This document shows positions 44,368-52,282 of a stretch of 64,000 nucleotides of DNA, in pieces. This DNA is from Zoogloeaceae bacterium (GTDB lineage: Bacteria > Pseudomonadota > Gammaproteobacteria > Burkholderiales > Rhodocyclaceae): the NCBI GenBank assembly GCA_024235655.1, contig JACKLY010000001.1, forward strand, positions 124,001-188,000, in the 5' to 3' direction. Numbering within the stretch: the first letter of the stretch is position 1; each line of letters opens with the position of its first letter. A program made the translations under genes and the position numbers. The notes beneath the pieces are model-generated. The model made no database searches, was not told the origin of the DNA, and saw only the letters and a list, made by a program, of their open reading frames with translations.

Positions 44368-45558
44368 TTACGCCACTTTTTTGGCGGCAATCGCAGCCAT
44401 GACTGCCGATTCGAAACGCAACAAGGCCTGTTCCAGCGTCGGCAGGGGACAGGCAAAATTCAGCCGCAGCCAGCCTGGCGCAGCAAAATCGGCACCATCG
44501 GACAACCCCAGGCCATGCGCCTCGAAATGTTGTGCCGGATGAGCCAAATTCAGTTCACGAACATCGATCCAGGCCAGATAGGTGGCTTCGACAGGCGTCA
44601 TCGACACCTCCGGCAAGCGCCCGACCAGTGCCTCGACCCGATCACGGTTGCGCCGCAATGTGGCCAGCAGGGCTTGCCGCCACGCTCTACCCTCACGCAT
44701 GGCCGCCTCGCAGGCGACCAGACCCAGCGCATTGACATGCGGCACGATGCCGGCCATGGCACGGGTGAAGCGGCGGCGCAGCGCGGCATCGGGAATCACC
44801 GCAAAGGCGCAGCCGAGGCCGGGCACATTGAAGGTTTTGGAAGGCGCCATCAGGGTGATGCTGCGCCGGGCGATTTCTGCGTCGAGCATGGCCAGCGGCC
44901 GGTGACGACGAGTTTCGTCAAGAATCAGGTCGCAGTGAATTTCATCGGAGCAGACAATCAGGTCATGCTGCTGACAGAAAGCCGAAATCTCGGCCAGCTC
45001 CCGGTCATCCCACACCCGCCCGACCGGATTGTGCGGATGGCAGAGCAGCAGGAGCCGGGTGGACGGCGTGATGGCCGCAGCCATCGCCGGCCAATCCCAA
45101 CCCCAGCGCCCGTCCTGCAACTGCAGGGGTACCGTCAGCAGGGAACAGCCGGAAAGCCGTGGCGCCGACATGAAGGGCGGGTAGATCGGGGTCGCTGTCA
45201 GCACCTCGCCAGCCACTGCGCGGCAGGTGATGTTGAGGCCGGTCACCAGCCCCGGCAGCCAGACCAGCCAGTCGGCATCGATCTGCCAGCCGTATTCGGT
45301 TTCAAGGTGGGCCAGTACGGCCTCGGTCAGCCCCGTTGTGGGTTCGGCATAGCCAAAAACCCCCTGTGCTACCCGCTGTTGCAACGCACTGACGACAGCG
45401 GGTGGCGCCGGAAAATCCATGTCGGCCACCCACAGCGGCAGCACATCGCCGGCATAACGATTCCATTTGACCGAGTCACCACCGCGCAGCTCGATGACCC
45501 GGTCAAAGTCGAAAGTGTCAGCCACGCTGGACGACACCTCGACGGGCTTAGACCTCAA
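44368..45558 (-). CDS. PLP-dependent C-S lyase, MalY/PatB family
   Basis: About 396 residues, fold-type I. FDRVIELRGGDSVKWN and LPLWVADMDFPAPP at the N-terminus, CHPHNPVGRVW, SDEIHCDLIL and SKTFNVPGLGCAF with the cofactor lysine are the MalY/PatB features. It cleaves cystathionine or cysteine conjugates to a thiol, pyruvate and ammonia. The start is uncertain: the open frame begins with TTG at 45558 (overlapping cysK), and GTG at 45537 is also possible. It follows cysK on the same strand, which makes a sulfur amino acid unit. Confidence 0.88.
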   Translation of the reverse strand: MRSKPVEVSSSVADTFDFDRVIELRGGDSVKWNRYAGDVLPLWVADMDFPAPPAVVSALQQRVAQGVFGYAEPTTGLTEAVLAHLETEYGWQIDADWLVWLPGLVTGLNITCRAVAGEVLTATPIYPPFMSAPRLSGCSLLTVPLQLQDGRWGWDWPAMAAAITPSTRLLLLCHPHNPVGRVWDDRELAEISAFCQQHDLIVCSDEIHCDLILDETRRHRPLAMLDAEIARRSITLMAPSKTFNVPGLGCAFAVIPDAALRRRFTRAMAGIVPHVNALGLVACEAAMREGRAWRQALLATLRRNRDRVEALVGRLPEVSMTPVEATYLAWIDVRELNLAHPAQHFEAHGLGLSDGADFAAPGWLRLNFACPLPTLEQALLRFESAVMAAIAAKKVA

Positions 45559-46480
45559 GGTGCGAGAACAGGGCCGTCGACAGATAACGTTCGCCGAACG
45601 AGGGAATGACCACCACGGTCAGCTTGCCGGCATTTTCCGGGCGACGGGCCACTTCCAGCGCGGCATGTACGGCAGCACCGGAGGAAATGCCGACGAGCAG
45701 GCCCTCTTCGGTCGCCATGCGGCGCGCCATGGTGAAGGCATCTTCGTTCTTCACCCGCTGCACTTCGTTGTATACCCCGGTGTTGAGGATCTTCGGCACA
45801 AAGCCGGCACCGATGCCCTGAATCGGATGCGGCCCCTTGGCGCCGCCGGAAAGCACCGGCGAGGCATCCGGCTCGACAGCGATGATCTGCACCCCCGGCT
45901 TTTTCGCCTTGAGCACTTCACCGACACCGGTGATCGTGCCGCCGGTGCCGATGCCGGAAACAACAATATCCACCGTGCCGTCGGTATCACGCCAGATTTC
46001 CTCGGCAGTGGTCTTGCGATGCACCTCTGGGTTGGCCGGGTTCTCGAACTGCTGAGGGATGAAATAACGGCCATCGGCAGCAGCCAGTTCCTCGGCCTTC
46101 TTGATCGCGCCACCCATGCCGTCGGGGCCGGGCGTGAGGATCAGTTCGGCCCCGTAGGCCTTGAGCAGCAGGCGACGCTCGCGGCTCATCGTTTCCGGCA
46201 TGACGAAGGCGCACTTGATGCCGCGCGCCGCACAGACCATGGCCAGGCCGATGCCGGTGTTGCCCGAGGTTGGCTCCAGCACCACGGTGTCGGGGCCGAT
46301 CTTCCCCGCCGCCTGTGCCGCATCGATCATCGCTGCAGCGATACGGTCCTTGACGCTGTGCGCCGGGTTGAAGAACTCCAGCTTGGCGACCACGGTGCCG
46401 TTGATGCCATCGGCAACACGGTTCAGTTTGACCAACGGGGTATTGCCGATCAGGGCAGTGACGTTGTCGGCGATTTTCAT
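45548..46480 (-). CDS. cysK: Cysteine synthase A
   Basis: 310 residues. O-acetylserine sulfhydrylase makes cysteine from O-acetylserine and sulfide. LIGNTPLVKLNRV, the PLP lysine in FFNPAHSVKDRIA, the phosphate loop EPTSGNTGIGLA and GIGTGGTITGVGE are all present. ATG at 46480 follows AAGGAGAG. It lies between ilvA and the C-S lyase gene on the same strand, with 53 bases to ilvA. Confidence 0.95.
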   Translation of the reverse strand: MKIADNVTALIGNTPLVKLNRVADGINGTVVAKLEFFNPAHSVKDRIAAAMIDAAQAAGKIGPDTVVLEPTSGNTGIGLAMVCAARGIKCAFVMPETMSRERRLLLKAYGAELILTPGPDGMGGAIKKAEELAAADGRYFIPQQFENPANPEVHRKTTAEEIWRDTDGTVDIVVSGIGTGGTITGVGEVLKAKKPGVQIIAVEPDASPVLSGGAKGPHPIQGIGAGFVPKILNTGVYNEVQRVKNEDAFTMARRMATEEGLLVGISSGAAVHAALEVARRPENAGKLTVVVIPSFGERYLSTALFSHLEV

Positions 46481-46533
46481 GTGTCTCTCCTTGGTGTTTT
46501 TGCTTCGTCCACAATCCTGAATGATGTATTGCT

Positions 46534-48045
46534 TCAGCCCAGAAACAGCTTGTAGGCCGGGTTGCTGCTTTCGTTCCAGTAGCGATAACCGACATCTTCG
46601 AGGAACTGGGAAAACTTGTCACCATCCTCCGGCGGTACCTGCATGCCGACCAGCACACGGCCATAGTCGGCGCCATGGTTGCGGTAATGGAACAAGGTGA
46701 TGTTCCAGCCGGCACTCATGTTGTTCAAAAAATTCATCAGCGCCCCCGGCCGCTCCGGGAATTCGAAGCGGTAGAGCAACTCGTTCTCGATGCCCGGCAC
46801 ATGGCCGCCGACCAGATGGCGAATGTGCAGCTTGGCCATTTCGTCGTCGGTCAGATCCAGCGTCGGGTAGCCATGCGTCTGCAACTGCTCGACCAGTTTC
46901 AGCGATTCCGCCCGGCTGGCCACCTGCATGCCGACAAAGACATGCGCTTCACGGCGGTCGTTATAGCGGTAGTTGAACTCCGTAATATTGTGAGAGCCGA
47001 TCAGCGCAACAAAGTTCTTGTAGGCGCCAGGTTTCTCCGGCAGCGTCACCGCCAGCACCGCTTCCCGTTGCTCGCCGATCTCGGCGCGTTCGGAAACGAA
47101 ACGCAGCCGGTCGAAATTGACGTTGGCCCCGGAGGCCACCGCCACCAGCGTCTTGCCCTTGAGCTTGTACCGCTTGGCGTACTCCTTGGCACCGGCCACG
47201 GCCAGCGCACCGGCCGGCTCCAGCACGGCACGCGTATCCTCGAAGACATCCTTGATCGCAGCACAAATGGCATCGGTATTCACCAGCACCATTTCATCGA
47301 CGTATTGCTGCGCCAGCCGGAAGGTTTCCTCACCGACCATCTTCACCGCCGCGCCATCGGCAAACAGACCCACTTGCTCCAGGCGCACACGCTGGCCCGC
47401 CTTCAGCGAGCGATCCATGGCATCCGCATCCATCGCCTCGACGCCGATGATCTTCGTTTCCGGACGCAAACGCTTGATGTAGGCGGCCACACCGGCAATC
47501 AGGCCGCCGCCGCCGACGCAGCAGAACACCGCATCGATCGGTTGCGGATGCTGGCGCAGGATTTCCATGCCGATGGTCCCCTGCCCGGCAATCACCTCCG
47601 GGTCGTCGAAAGGATGCACAAAACTGAGGTTTTCTGCTTTTTCCAGCTCCAGCGCATGGGCGTAGGCTTCGTCGTAGGATTCGCCGGCGAGCACCACTTC
47701 ACCACCGCGGTTCTTCACCGCCTGAATCTTGATCTGAGGCGTCGTGGTCGGCATCACGATCACCGCCCGGCAGCCGATTTTGGCAGCCGACAAGGCCACG
47801 CCCTGGGCATGGTTGCCGGCCGAGGCACAGATCACGCCACGCTGTTGCTGCGCCGGTGTCAGCTTAACGATCTTGTTGTAGGCACCGCGCAGCTTGAAGG
47901 AGAACACCGGCTGCATGTCCTCGCGCTTGAGGTAGATGTGGTTGCCAATACGCGCCGACAGATTCGGCGCCGCATCGAGGGGTGATTCAATGGCAACGTC
48001 GTAAACCTGCGCGTTGAGGATTTTTTCCAGATAATCCGGGTGCAT
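46534..48045 (-). CDS. ilvA: Threonine ammonia-lyase, biosynthetic
   Basis: 503 residues. IlvA converts threonine to 2-oxobutanoate, the first step to isoleucine. The PLP lysine is in FSFKLRGAYNKI; CCVGGGGLIAG is the phosphate loop. The C-terminal ~180 residues carry two ACT-like regulatory repeats (AVTLPEKPGAYKNFVALIG and FEFPERPGALMNFLNNM), so feedback inhibition by isoleucine is expected, as in the long biosynthetic type. It starts at the ATG at 48045, divergent from a small membrane protein gene. Confidence 0.95.
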   Translation of the reverse strand: MHPDYLEKILNAQVYDVAIESPLDAAPNLSARIGNHIYLKREDMQPVFSFKLRGAYNKIVKLTPAQQQRGVICASAGNHAQGVALSAAKIGCRAVIVMPTTTPQIKIQAVKNRGGEVVLAGESYDEAYAHALELEKAENLSFVHPFDDPEVIAGQGTIGMEILRQHPQPIDAVFCCVGGGGLIAGVAAYIKRLRPETKIIGVEAMDADAMDRSLKAGQRVRLEQVGLFADGAAVKMVGEETFRLAQQYVDEMVLVNTDAICAAIKDVFEDTRAVLEPAGALAVAGAKEYAKRYKLKGKTLVAVASGANVNFDRLRFVSERAEIGEQREAVLAVTLPEKPGAYKNFVALIGSHNITEFNYRYNDRREAHVFVGMQVASRAESLKLVEQLQTHGYPTLDLTDDEMAKLHIRHLVGGHVPGIENELLYRFEFPERPGALMNFLNNMSAGWNITLFHYRNHGADYGRVLVGMQVPPEDGDKFSQFLEDVGYRYWNESSNPAYKLFLG

Positions 48046-48086
48046 GGTGCGCTTCTTCTCTTGAATGGACTGGGGATTCTAACATC

Positions 48087-48509
48087 TTGGACTGGCTGAA
48101 CATTTCTGCCGAGGCTGGCTTGTGGGGGCTGTTTGCCAGCAGCTTTCTCGCAGCCACCCTTCTACCGGGCGGATCGGAAGCGGTCCTTTTCGTCTTCTTG
48201 CGTGCACATCCTGAGCAATGGGGGTTGGCGCTGATGCTGGCCACCATTGGCAACACCCTGGGCGGCATGACTTCTTGGGCCTGTGGGCGCTGGCTACCGA
48301 AATGGCGAAAACTCGATCAGTTACCGCATCTGGACACGATCCGGCGCTGGGGCACTCCAGCCCTGCTTCTCGCCTGGACGCCATTGATCGGCGATGCGCT
48401 CTGTGTCGCCGCTGGCTGGTTACGCCTGCACTGGCTGCCATGCCTGCTCTTCATGGCCGTCGGCAAGCTGGCGCGCTACTGGCTGGTAGCTCAGGGCGCC
48501 GGCCTGTAA
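48087..48509 (+). CDS. YqaA-like DedA-related membrane protein
   Basis: 140 residues with three to four membrane segments. LPGGSEAVLFVFL, LATIGNTLGGMTSWACGRWLP and a C-terminal hydrophobic part fit the small YqaA branch of the DedA/VTT superfamily, whose larger members flip lipids and keep the membrane potential. The role of YqaA is unknown. The start is TTG at 48087, the only usual initiation codon near the family N-terminus. A strong terminator follows. Confidence 0.8.
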   Translation: MDWLNISAEAGLWGLFASSFLAATLLPGGSEAVLFVFLRAHPEQWGLALMLATIGNTLGGMTSWACGRWLPKWRKLDQLPHLDTIRRWGTPALLLAWTPLIGDALCVAAGWLRLHWLPCLLFMAVGKLARYWLVAQGAGL

Positions 48510-48512
48510 ACA

Positions 48513-48539
48513 AGGAAAGGGGCCTGGCGCCCCTTTCCT
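48513..48539. terminator. Hairpin after the YqaA-like gene
   Basis: AGGAAAGGGGC pairs with GCCCCTTTCCT around a CTGGC loop, a perfect 11-base stem in the gap between converging genes. It may stop transcription from both sides. Confidence 0.75.
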
Positions 48540-48560
48540 GTTGTTCCTGCCGAGCCGGAA

Positions 48561-49565
48561 TCAGATGCCGCGGTCGTTCGGCGTCTTGATCAATTGCTTC
48601 AACTCCGGGCTCATCGGCACATTCAGGTTGATGCCCTTGGGCGGGATTGCCGACAGGAACCACTTGGCGTAGATGCGCTCAAGCTCACCGGACTTCATCA
48701 GGCCGGCCACCGTCTCATCGACCAGCTTCTTGAATTCCGGATCATTCTTTCGGAACATCAGACCATAGGGTTCGAAGCCGAAACTCTCGTCGACCACGGT
48801 CAGTTTGTAGGCGTCTCCCTGTTGCGCCGAGGCGAGCAAACCGTGAAGCAGGATATCGTCGAGCACGAAAGCATCTGCCCGGCCCTCCAATACATCGTTG
48901 AAGGCATCCTGATGCGAGCCAGCCGAACGGTAGTTAACAAAGATATTGCGCCGGCTGGTAACGGCCTTGACGTAATCACTCGAGGTCGTGCCGGCAGTGG
49001 TCACCACCGTCTTGCCGGCAAGGTCAGCCGCCGATTTTATTCCTGAATCCTTGCGCACCAGACCCTTGATGCCGGCGACGAAATAGGTGTTGCTGAAGCT
49101 GACATAGCGCGCCCGCTGCTCGCTATTGGTCATCGAGCCACAATTGAGATCAATGACGCCGGTTTGTGCCATCAGGATGCGGGTACTGGAGGTTGTAAAA
49201 ACCGGCACCACCTCCAGTGCAGGCAGGTTCAGGCGGGTTTTGACAGCATCGACCACCCGCTGGCACAACTCCCAGGAATAGCCGTTCACCTTGCCGTCGT
49301 TATCGAGGTAGGAAAAAGGAATCGAGGTATCTCGATGCCCGAGATAAATGGCACCGTAACTGCGGATTTTTTCCAGTGTGGTCAGCGGCGCCTGGTAACC
49401 GGGCGGAGGCTTGACTACGGCAGGATCAACCGGCTGCTGGCTGACCGCCGGCGGAGGCAGGGAAAGATTGAGCGGCGGCGCCTCAGCCTGTGCAAGCGGC
49501 ACCATCAACACGGCGATCAGCAGCAACAGTTTGCGACCGTGGATCGTGGTTTTCATTGCCGACAT
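48561..49565 (-). CDS. Periplasmic amino-acid-type solute-binding protein coupled to the TolC-like gene
   Basis: 334 residues: signal peptide (LLLLIAVLMVPLAQA), a Pro-rich linker (about 25-58), then a GltI/SBP_bac_3 domain with LEKIRSYGAIYLGHRDTSIPFSYL, GYSWELCQRVV, the glutamate-binding-like SSTRILMAQTGVIDLNCGSMTN and a C-terminal KSGELERIYAKWF. Dicarboxylic amino acids are the likely ligand. No permease gene is near. The ATG at 49565 is one base after the stop of the TolC-like gene (TGA-A-ATG), so translation is coupled; an ATG at 49556 also fits. The context suggests a link with the adhesion system instead of uptake. Confidence 0.82.
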   Translation of the reverse strand: MSAMKTTIHGRKLLLLIAVLMVPLAQAEAPPLNLSLPPPAVSQQPVDPAVVKPPPGYQAPLTTLEKIRSYGAIYLGHRDTSIPFSYLDNDGKVNGYSWELCQRVVDAVKTRLNLPALEVVPVFTTSSTRILMAQTGVIDLNCGSMTNSEQRARYVSFSNTYFVAGIKGLVRKDSGIKSAADLAGKTVVTTAGTTSSDYVKAVTSRRNIFVNYRSAGSHQDAFNDVLEGRADAFVLDDILLHGLLASAQQGDAYKLTVVDESFGFEPYGLMFRKNDPEFKKLVDETVAGLMKSGELERIYAKWFLSAIPPKGINLNVPMSPELKQLIKTPNDRGI

Positions 49566-49566
49566 T

Positions 49567-51468
49567 TCACTGCCCCCGCTTGCTGACTGTTTGCGCCACT
49601 TCGCGCACGATCTTCCACTGACCATCTTCCTTGACCCAATCCAGCACCTTGTCGCTGGTATCGCGGAAGCCCTCCGCCGTGTAGTCCTGGCGGAAGCGGG
49701 TAATTGCCGCATCCGATCCGTTCATGACCACTTCCAGACCGGAAATATCAACCCGGATTCCTCCCGGACGTTCGAGCCGCTTGTTACGCGTCGCTTCCCA
49801 AGCGGCACGGCTCTGCCCCCCCTCCGGCTTGAAGCTGGCTGAATAGAAGCCAAGATAGCCAGCCACATCCTTTGCTGACCAGGCACTGGCCCAGGCAGCC
49901 AGGCGTTGCTCCATTTCGGAATCGACAACCACCGCACCAGCACTGGCCGGTTTAGCCGGCAGTTCCTGAACGACAGCGGCTGAAGCGATGCCGCCAATCT
50001 GGCCCGATGTCGTATTCATGGCCTCGACCGCGCGGTAATTGAGGGTTTCGCGATTGACCGACGATGCGGCTGGCGCCAGCGGCGGACACAATCCATCCAG
50101 TTGCGGGCGGGTCATTTCATCGCCACCCGGCGCCTGATCGGGATCTACCTGTTTCAGACTCAGCTTTTCGAGCAGACGCCCCATACCGGCATAACTCCGC
50201 ATATAAGCAAGAGAAAGATCGGCATCGGCATTGACCTGCGCCAACTGGGCATTGAACAGCTCATTCTGCGTATCGAGCAGATCAAGCAGGGAACGTTGGC
50301 CGATATTGAACTGGTCACGGTAGGCATCGCGGGTTTTCTCGACCAGGCGCACCTGGATGCCGATAAATGCCAACTGATCGTTCAGCCGGCCGATATCGTT
50401 GTAGGCAATCGACAGGGTCTGCCGCATGTCGCGACAGGCTTTCTCGCGCATATCGAACGCCATGTTCTTGCGCTCGGCATACTGGCGACTGCGGTGAACA
50501 TCGGAAAACCCGTTGAAGAGATTGTAGGTAACCACCGCTTCCACCACATTGTTGGTGCGATCACCGGGCACCCCCAGGACATTGTTGGCATCTTCGGTGC
50601 GCGCCCTGAGTTCAAGCTTGGGCATGAAGGCTGAACGGCGGGCCGCCAGATCATACTGTGCTGCCTCGCTGTTTTCGATCGAGGCACGCAGCGCCGGATT
50701 GTGTTCCAGCGCCGTCGTCAGCGCGGCGTCCATGGTGGAAGGCGCGCCCTGTGACAGCTGGCCCGGCAGGAAAGCCACCTGCGGCGGCACCTCACCGACA
50801 ATACGCGTGAAACGCGCAGTAACGTCGTGCAAGTTGGCGCTTTCTGTCGTCAAGTTGACATCAGCCAATGCCAGACGGCTGCCTGCCTGCTCGACATCGA
50901 CCCGGCGACCGACGCCCGATTCGGCACGGCGCTTCAATTGCTCGTAAGCAATGCGATGCTCGATATAGTTCTGTTCTGCGAGATAAACACGATAGCGATA
51001 GCGCACCACGTCGATATAGGCGCGGGCGGCCTCCAGCGCCACATTCTCAGAGGCATCAAGAAACTCGAAATAGCGCACCAGCCGCGCACGGTCGGCACGC
51101 TTGACCTCGTTGTAGGTGAGCAGACCATCGAACAGCATCTGGTTGAGGCTGAGGGTGTGGCCCTTGCGCGTGTAATCCTTGTCGTTGATGCCGGCACGGG
51201 GCTGATCCAGCTTTTCCTTCCCCTTCCCGGCCGTGGCGTCGATTCTCGGGAAAAACCCGCCGCGAACGACACCCACCTCTTCTCCGGCTTCGGCAAAGGC
51301 GTGCCAGCGCATCCGGACTTCCGGGTTGTTGAGCACGGCCTGTTGCGCCACATCTTTCAGCGTGCGGTGCGGCAGCTTTTGTTCGGCGAAAACAGTACCG
51401 GACAATAATGCGCAGCACGCCACGGAAATGGCCGTCAGTGTGTGAAAGCTATGAATTCTTCTTTGCAT
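49567..51468 (-). CDS. TolC-family outer-membrane factor (LapE-like) with extra C-terminal NTF2-like domain
   Basis: 633 residues. Signal peptide (VACCALLSGTVFA), then a TolC-like part (about 30-450) with the two repeats of OEP helices (LKDVAQQAVLNNPEVRMRW; LTTALEHNPALRAS) and SYAGMGRL at its end. TolC proteins usually end near residue 430-480. Here a linker and a further ~110 residues (about 525-633) follow: WASAWSAKDVAGYLGFYS, KRLERPGGIRVDISGL and WVKEDGQWKIVRE, which resemble the NTF2-like domain of Cds6/SnoaL type. In the Lap pathway, LapE is the outer-membrane pore for the adhesin; the other parts (LapB, LapC) are encoded 9 kb on. Confidence 0.85.
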   Translation of the reverse strand: MQRRIHSFHTLTAISVACCALLSGTVFAEQKLPHRTLKDVAQQAVLNNPEVRMRWHAFAEAGEEVGVVRGGFFPRIDATAGKGKEKLDQPRAGINDKDYTRKGHTLSLNQMLFDGLLTYNEVKRADRARLVRYFEFLDASENVALEAARAYIDVVRYRYRVYLAEQNYIEHRIAYEQLKRRAESGVGRRVDVEQAGSRLALADVNLTTESANLHDVTARFTRIVGEVPPQVAFLPGQLSQGAPSTMDAALTTALEHNPALRASIENSEAAQYDLAARRSAFMPKLELRARTEDANNVLGVPGDRTNNVVEAVVTYNLFNGFSDVHRSRQYAERKNMAFDMREKACRDMRQTLSIAYNDIGRLNDQLAFIGIQVRLVEKTRDAYRDQFNIGQRSLLDLLDTQNELFNAQLAQVNADADLSLAYMRSYAGMGRLLEKLSLKQVDPDQAPGGDEMTRPQLDGLCPPLAPAASSVNRETLNYRAVEAMNTTSGQIGGIASAAVVQELPAKPASAGAVVVDSEMEQRLAAWASAWSAKDVAGYLGFYSASFKPEGGQSRAAWEATRNKRLERPGGIRVDISGLEVVMNGSDAAITRFRQDYTAEGFRDTSDKVLDWVKEDGQWKIVREVAQTVSKRGQ

Positions 51469-51539
51469 ACATCCCTCTGTAAGGGCACTATAGTTCTAAG
51501 ATTTTTGCGAATTCTACGCTGAGTGCATTCAGCCTACCT

Positions 51540-52244
51540 GTGCAGAACTTCACACTCATTCTACATTTAGCGACAAAACCAATAGGAAAACGCGCTTTTC
51601 TGCGAATTTCCTGCGCAATATTGCTTCTTTGTGGGCTGGGGGCCGCTTCTGCATCACTCGATTTTGCAAGCTTGCAGCAACAGCTACTGGCACGTTTCGG
51701 CCCGGCCCGCGCTCCCTTGCTGCAGGACTGGCAAGCGCTACTCTCCTCGTCCAGTTCCCTGCCAGAAGCAGAAAAATTAAAGCGTTTCAATGATTTCTTC
51801 AACCGCAATATCGTTTTCGATGAAGATATTGCCATCTGGAACCAGACTGACTATTGGGCTACGCCACTGGAGACGGTGGGTCGTGGCCGGGGTGACTGTG
51901 AAGATTTTTCGATCGCCAAATACTATTCCCTGAAGCAGGTCGGCGTTCCCGTAAACAAGATGCGCCTGATCTATGTCAAGGCGATTCAGGGTAGCAGCCA
52001 GCGCGCGCACATGGTGCTTGCCTATTACAGCAGCCCGGCAGCGGAGCCGCTGGTGCTCGACAATCTTGACCCGGCGATCAAGCCGGCTTCCAAACGACCG
52101 GATCTGATTCCGGTTTTCAGTTTCAACAGTCAGGGCATTTTCGCAGGAGTTTCCGGCAAGACTGCACCATCGGCAGGCGGCACCGGAAAACTCTCGCGCT
52201 GGGAAGACCTGATGCGCCGCGCCCGCAGCGAGGGCTTCGAATGA
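51540..52244 (+). CDS. lapG: LapG-type periplasmic cysteine protease (BTLCP)
   Basis: 234 residues with an N-terminal hydrophobic signal (LRISCAILLLCGLGAASA). The bacterial transglutaminase-like cysteine protease triad is intact: Cys120 (GRGDCEDFS), His157 (RAHMVLAYY) and Asp174 (LVLDNLD). Asp119 and Glu121 beside the Cys match the calcium-binding residues of Pseudomonas fluorescens LapG; the spacing of all these residues equals that enzyme's. LapG releases the adhesin by cutting after its retention module. The target site TAAG is present in the adhesin gene nearby. Start GTG at 51540. Divergent from the TolC-like gene; lapD follows 38 bases on. Confidence 0.93.
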   Translation: MQNFTLILHLATKPIGKRAFLRISCAILLLCGLGAASASLDFASLQQQLLARFGPARAPLLQDWQALLSSSSSLPEAEKLKRFNDFFNRNIVFDEDIAIWNQTDYWATPLETVGRGRGDCEDFSIAKYYSLKQVGVPVNKMRLIYVKAIQGSSQRAHMVLAYYSSPAAEPLVLDNLDPAIKPASKRPDLIPVFSFNSQGIFAGVSGKTAPSAGGTGKLSRWEDLMRRARSEGFE

Positions 52245-52282
52245 TCACGCCTCATTTATTTGTATCCGAAGGGGACTGAACC

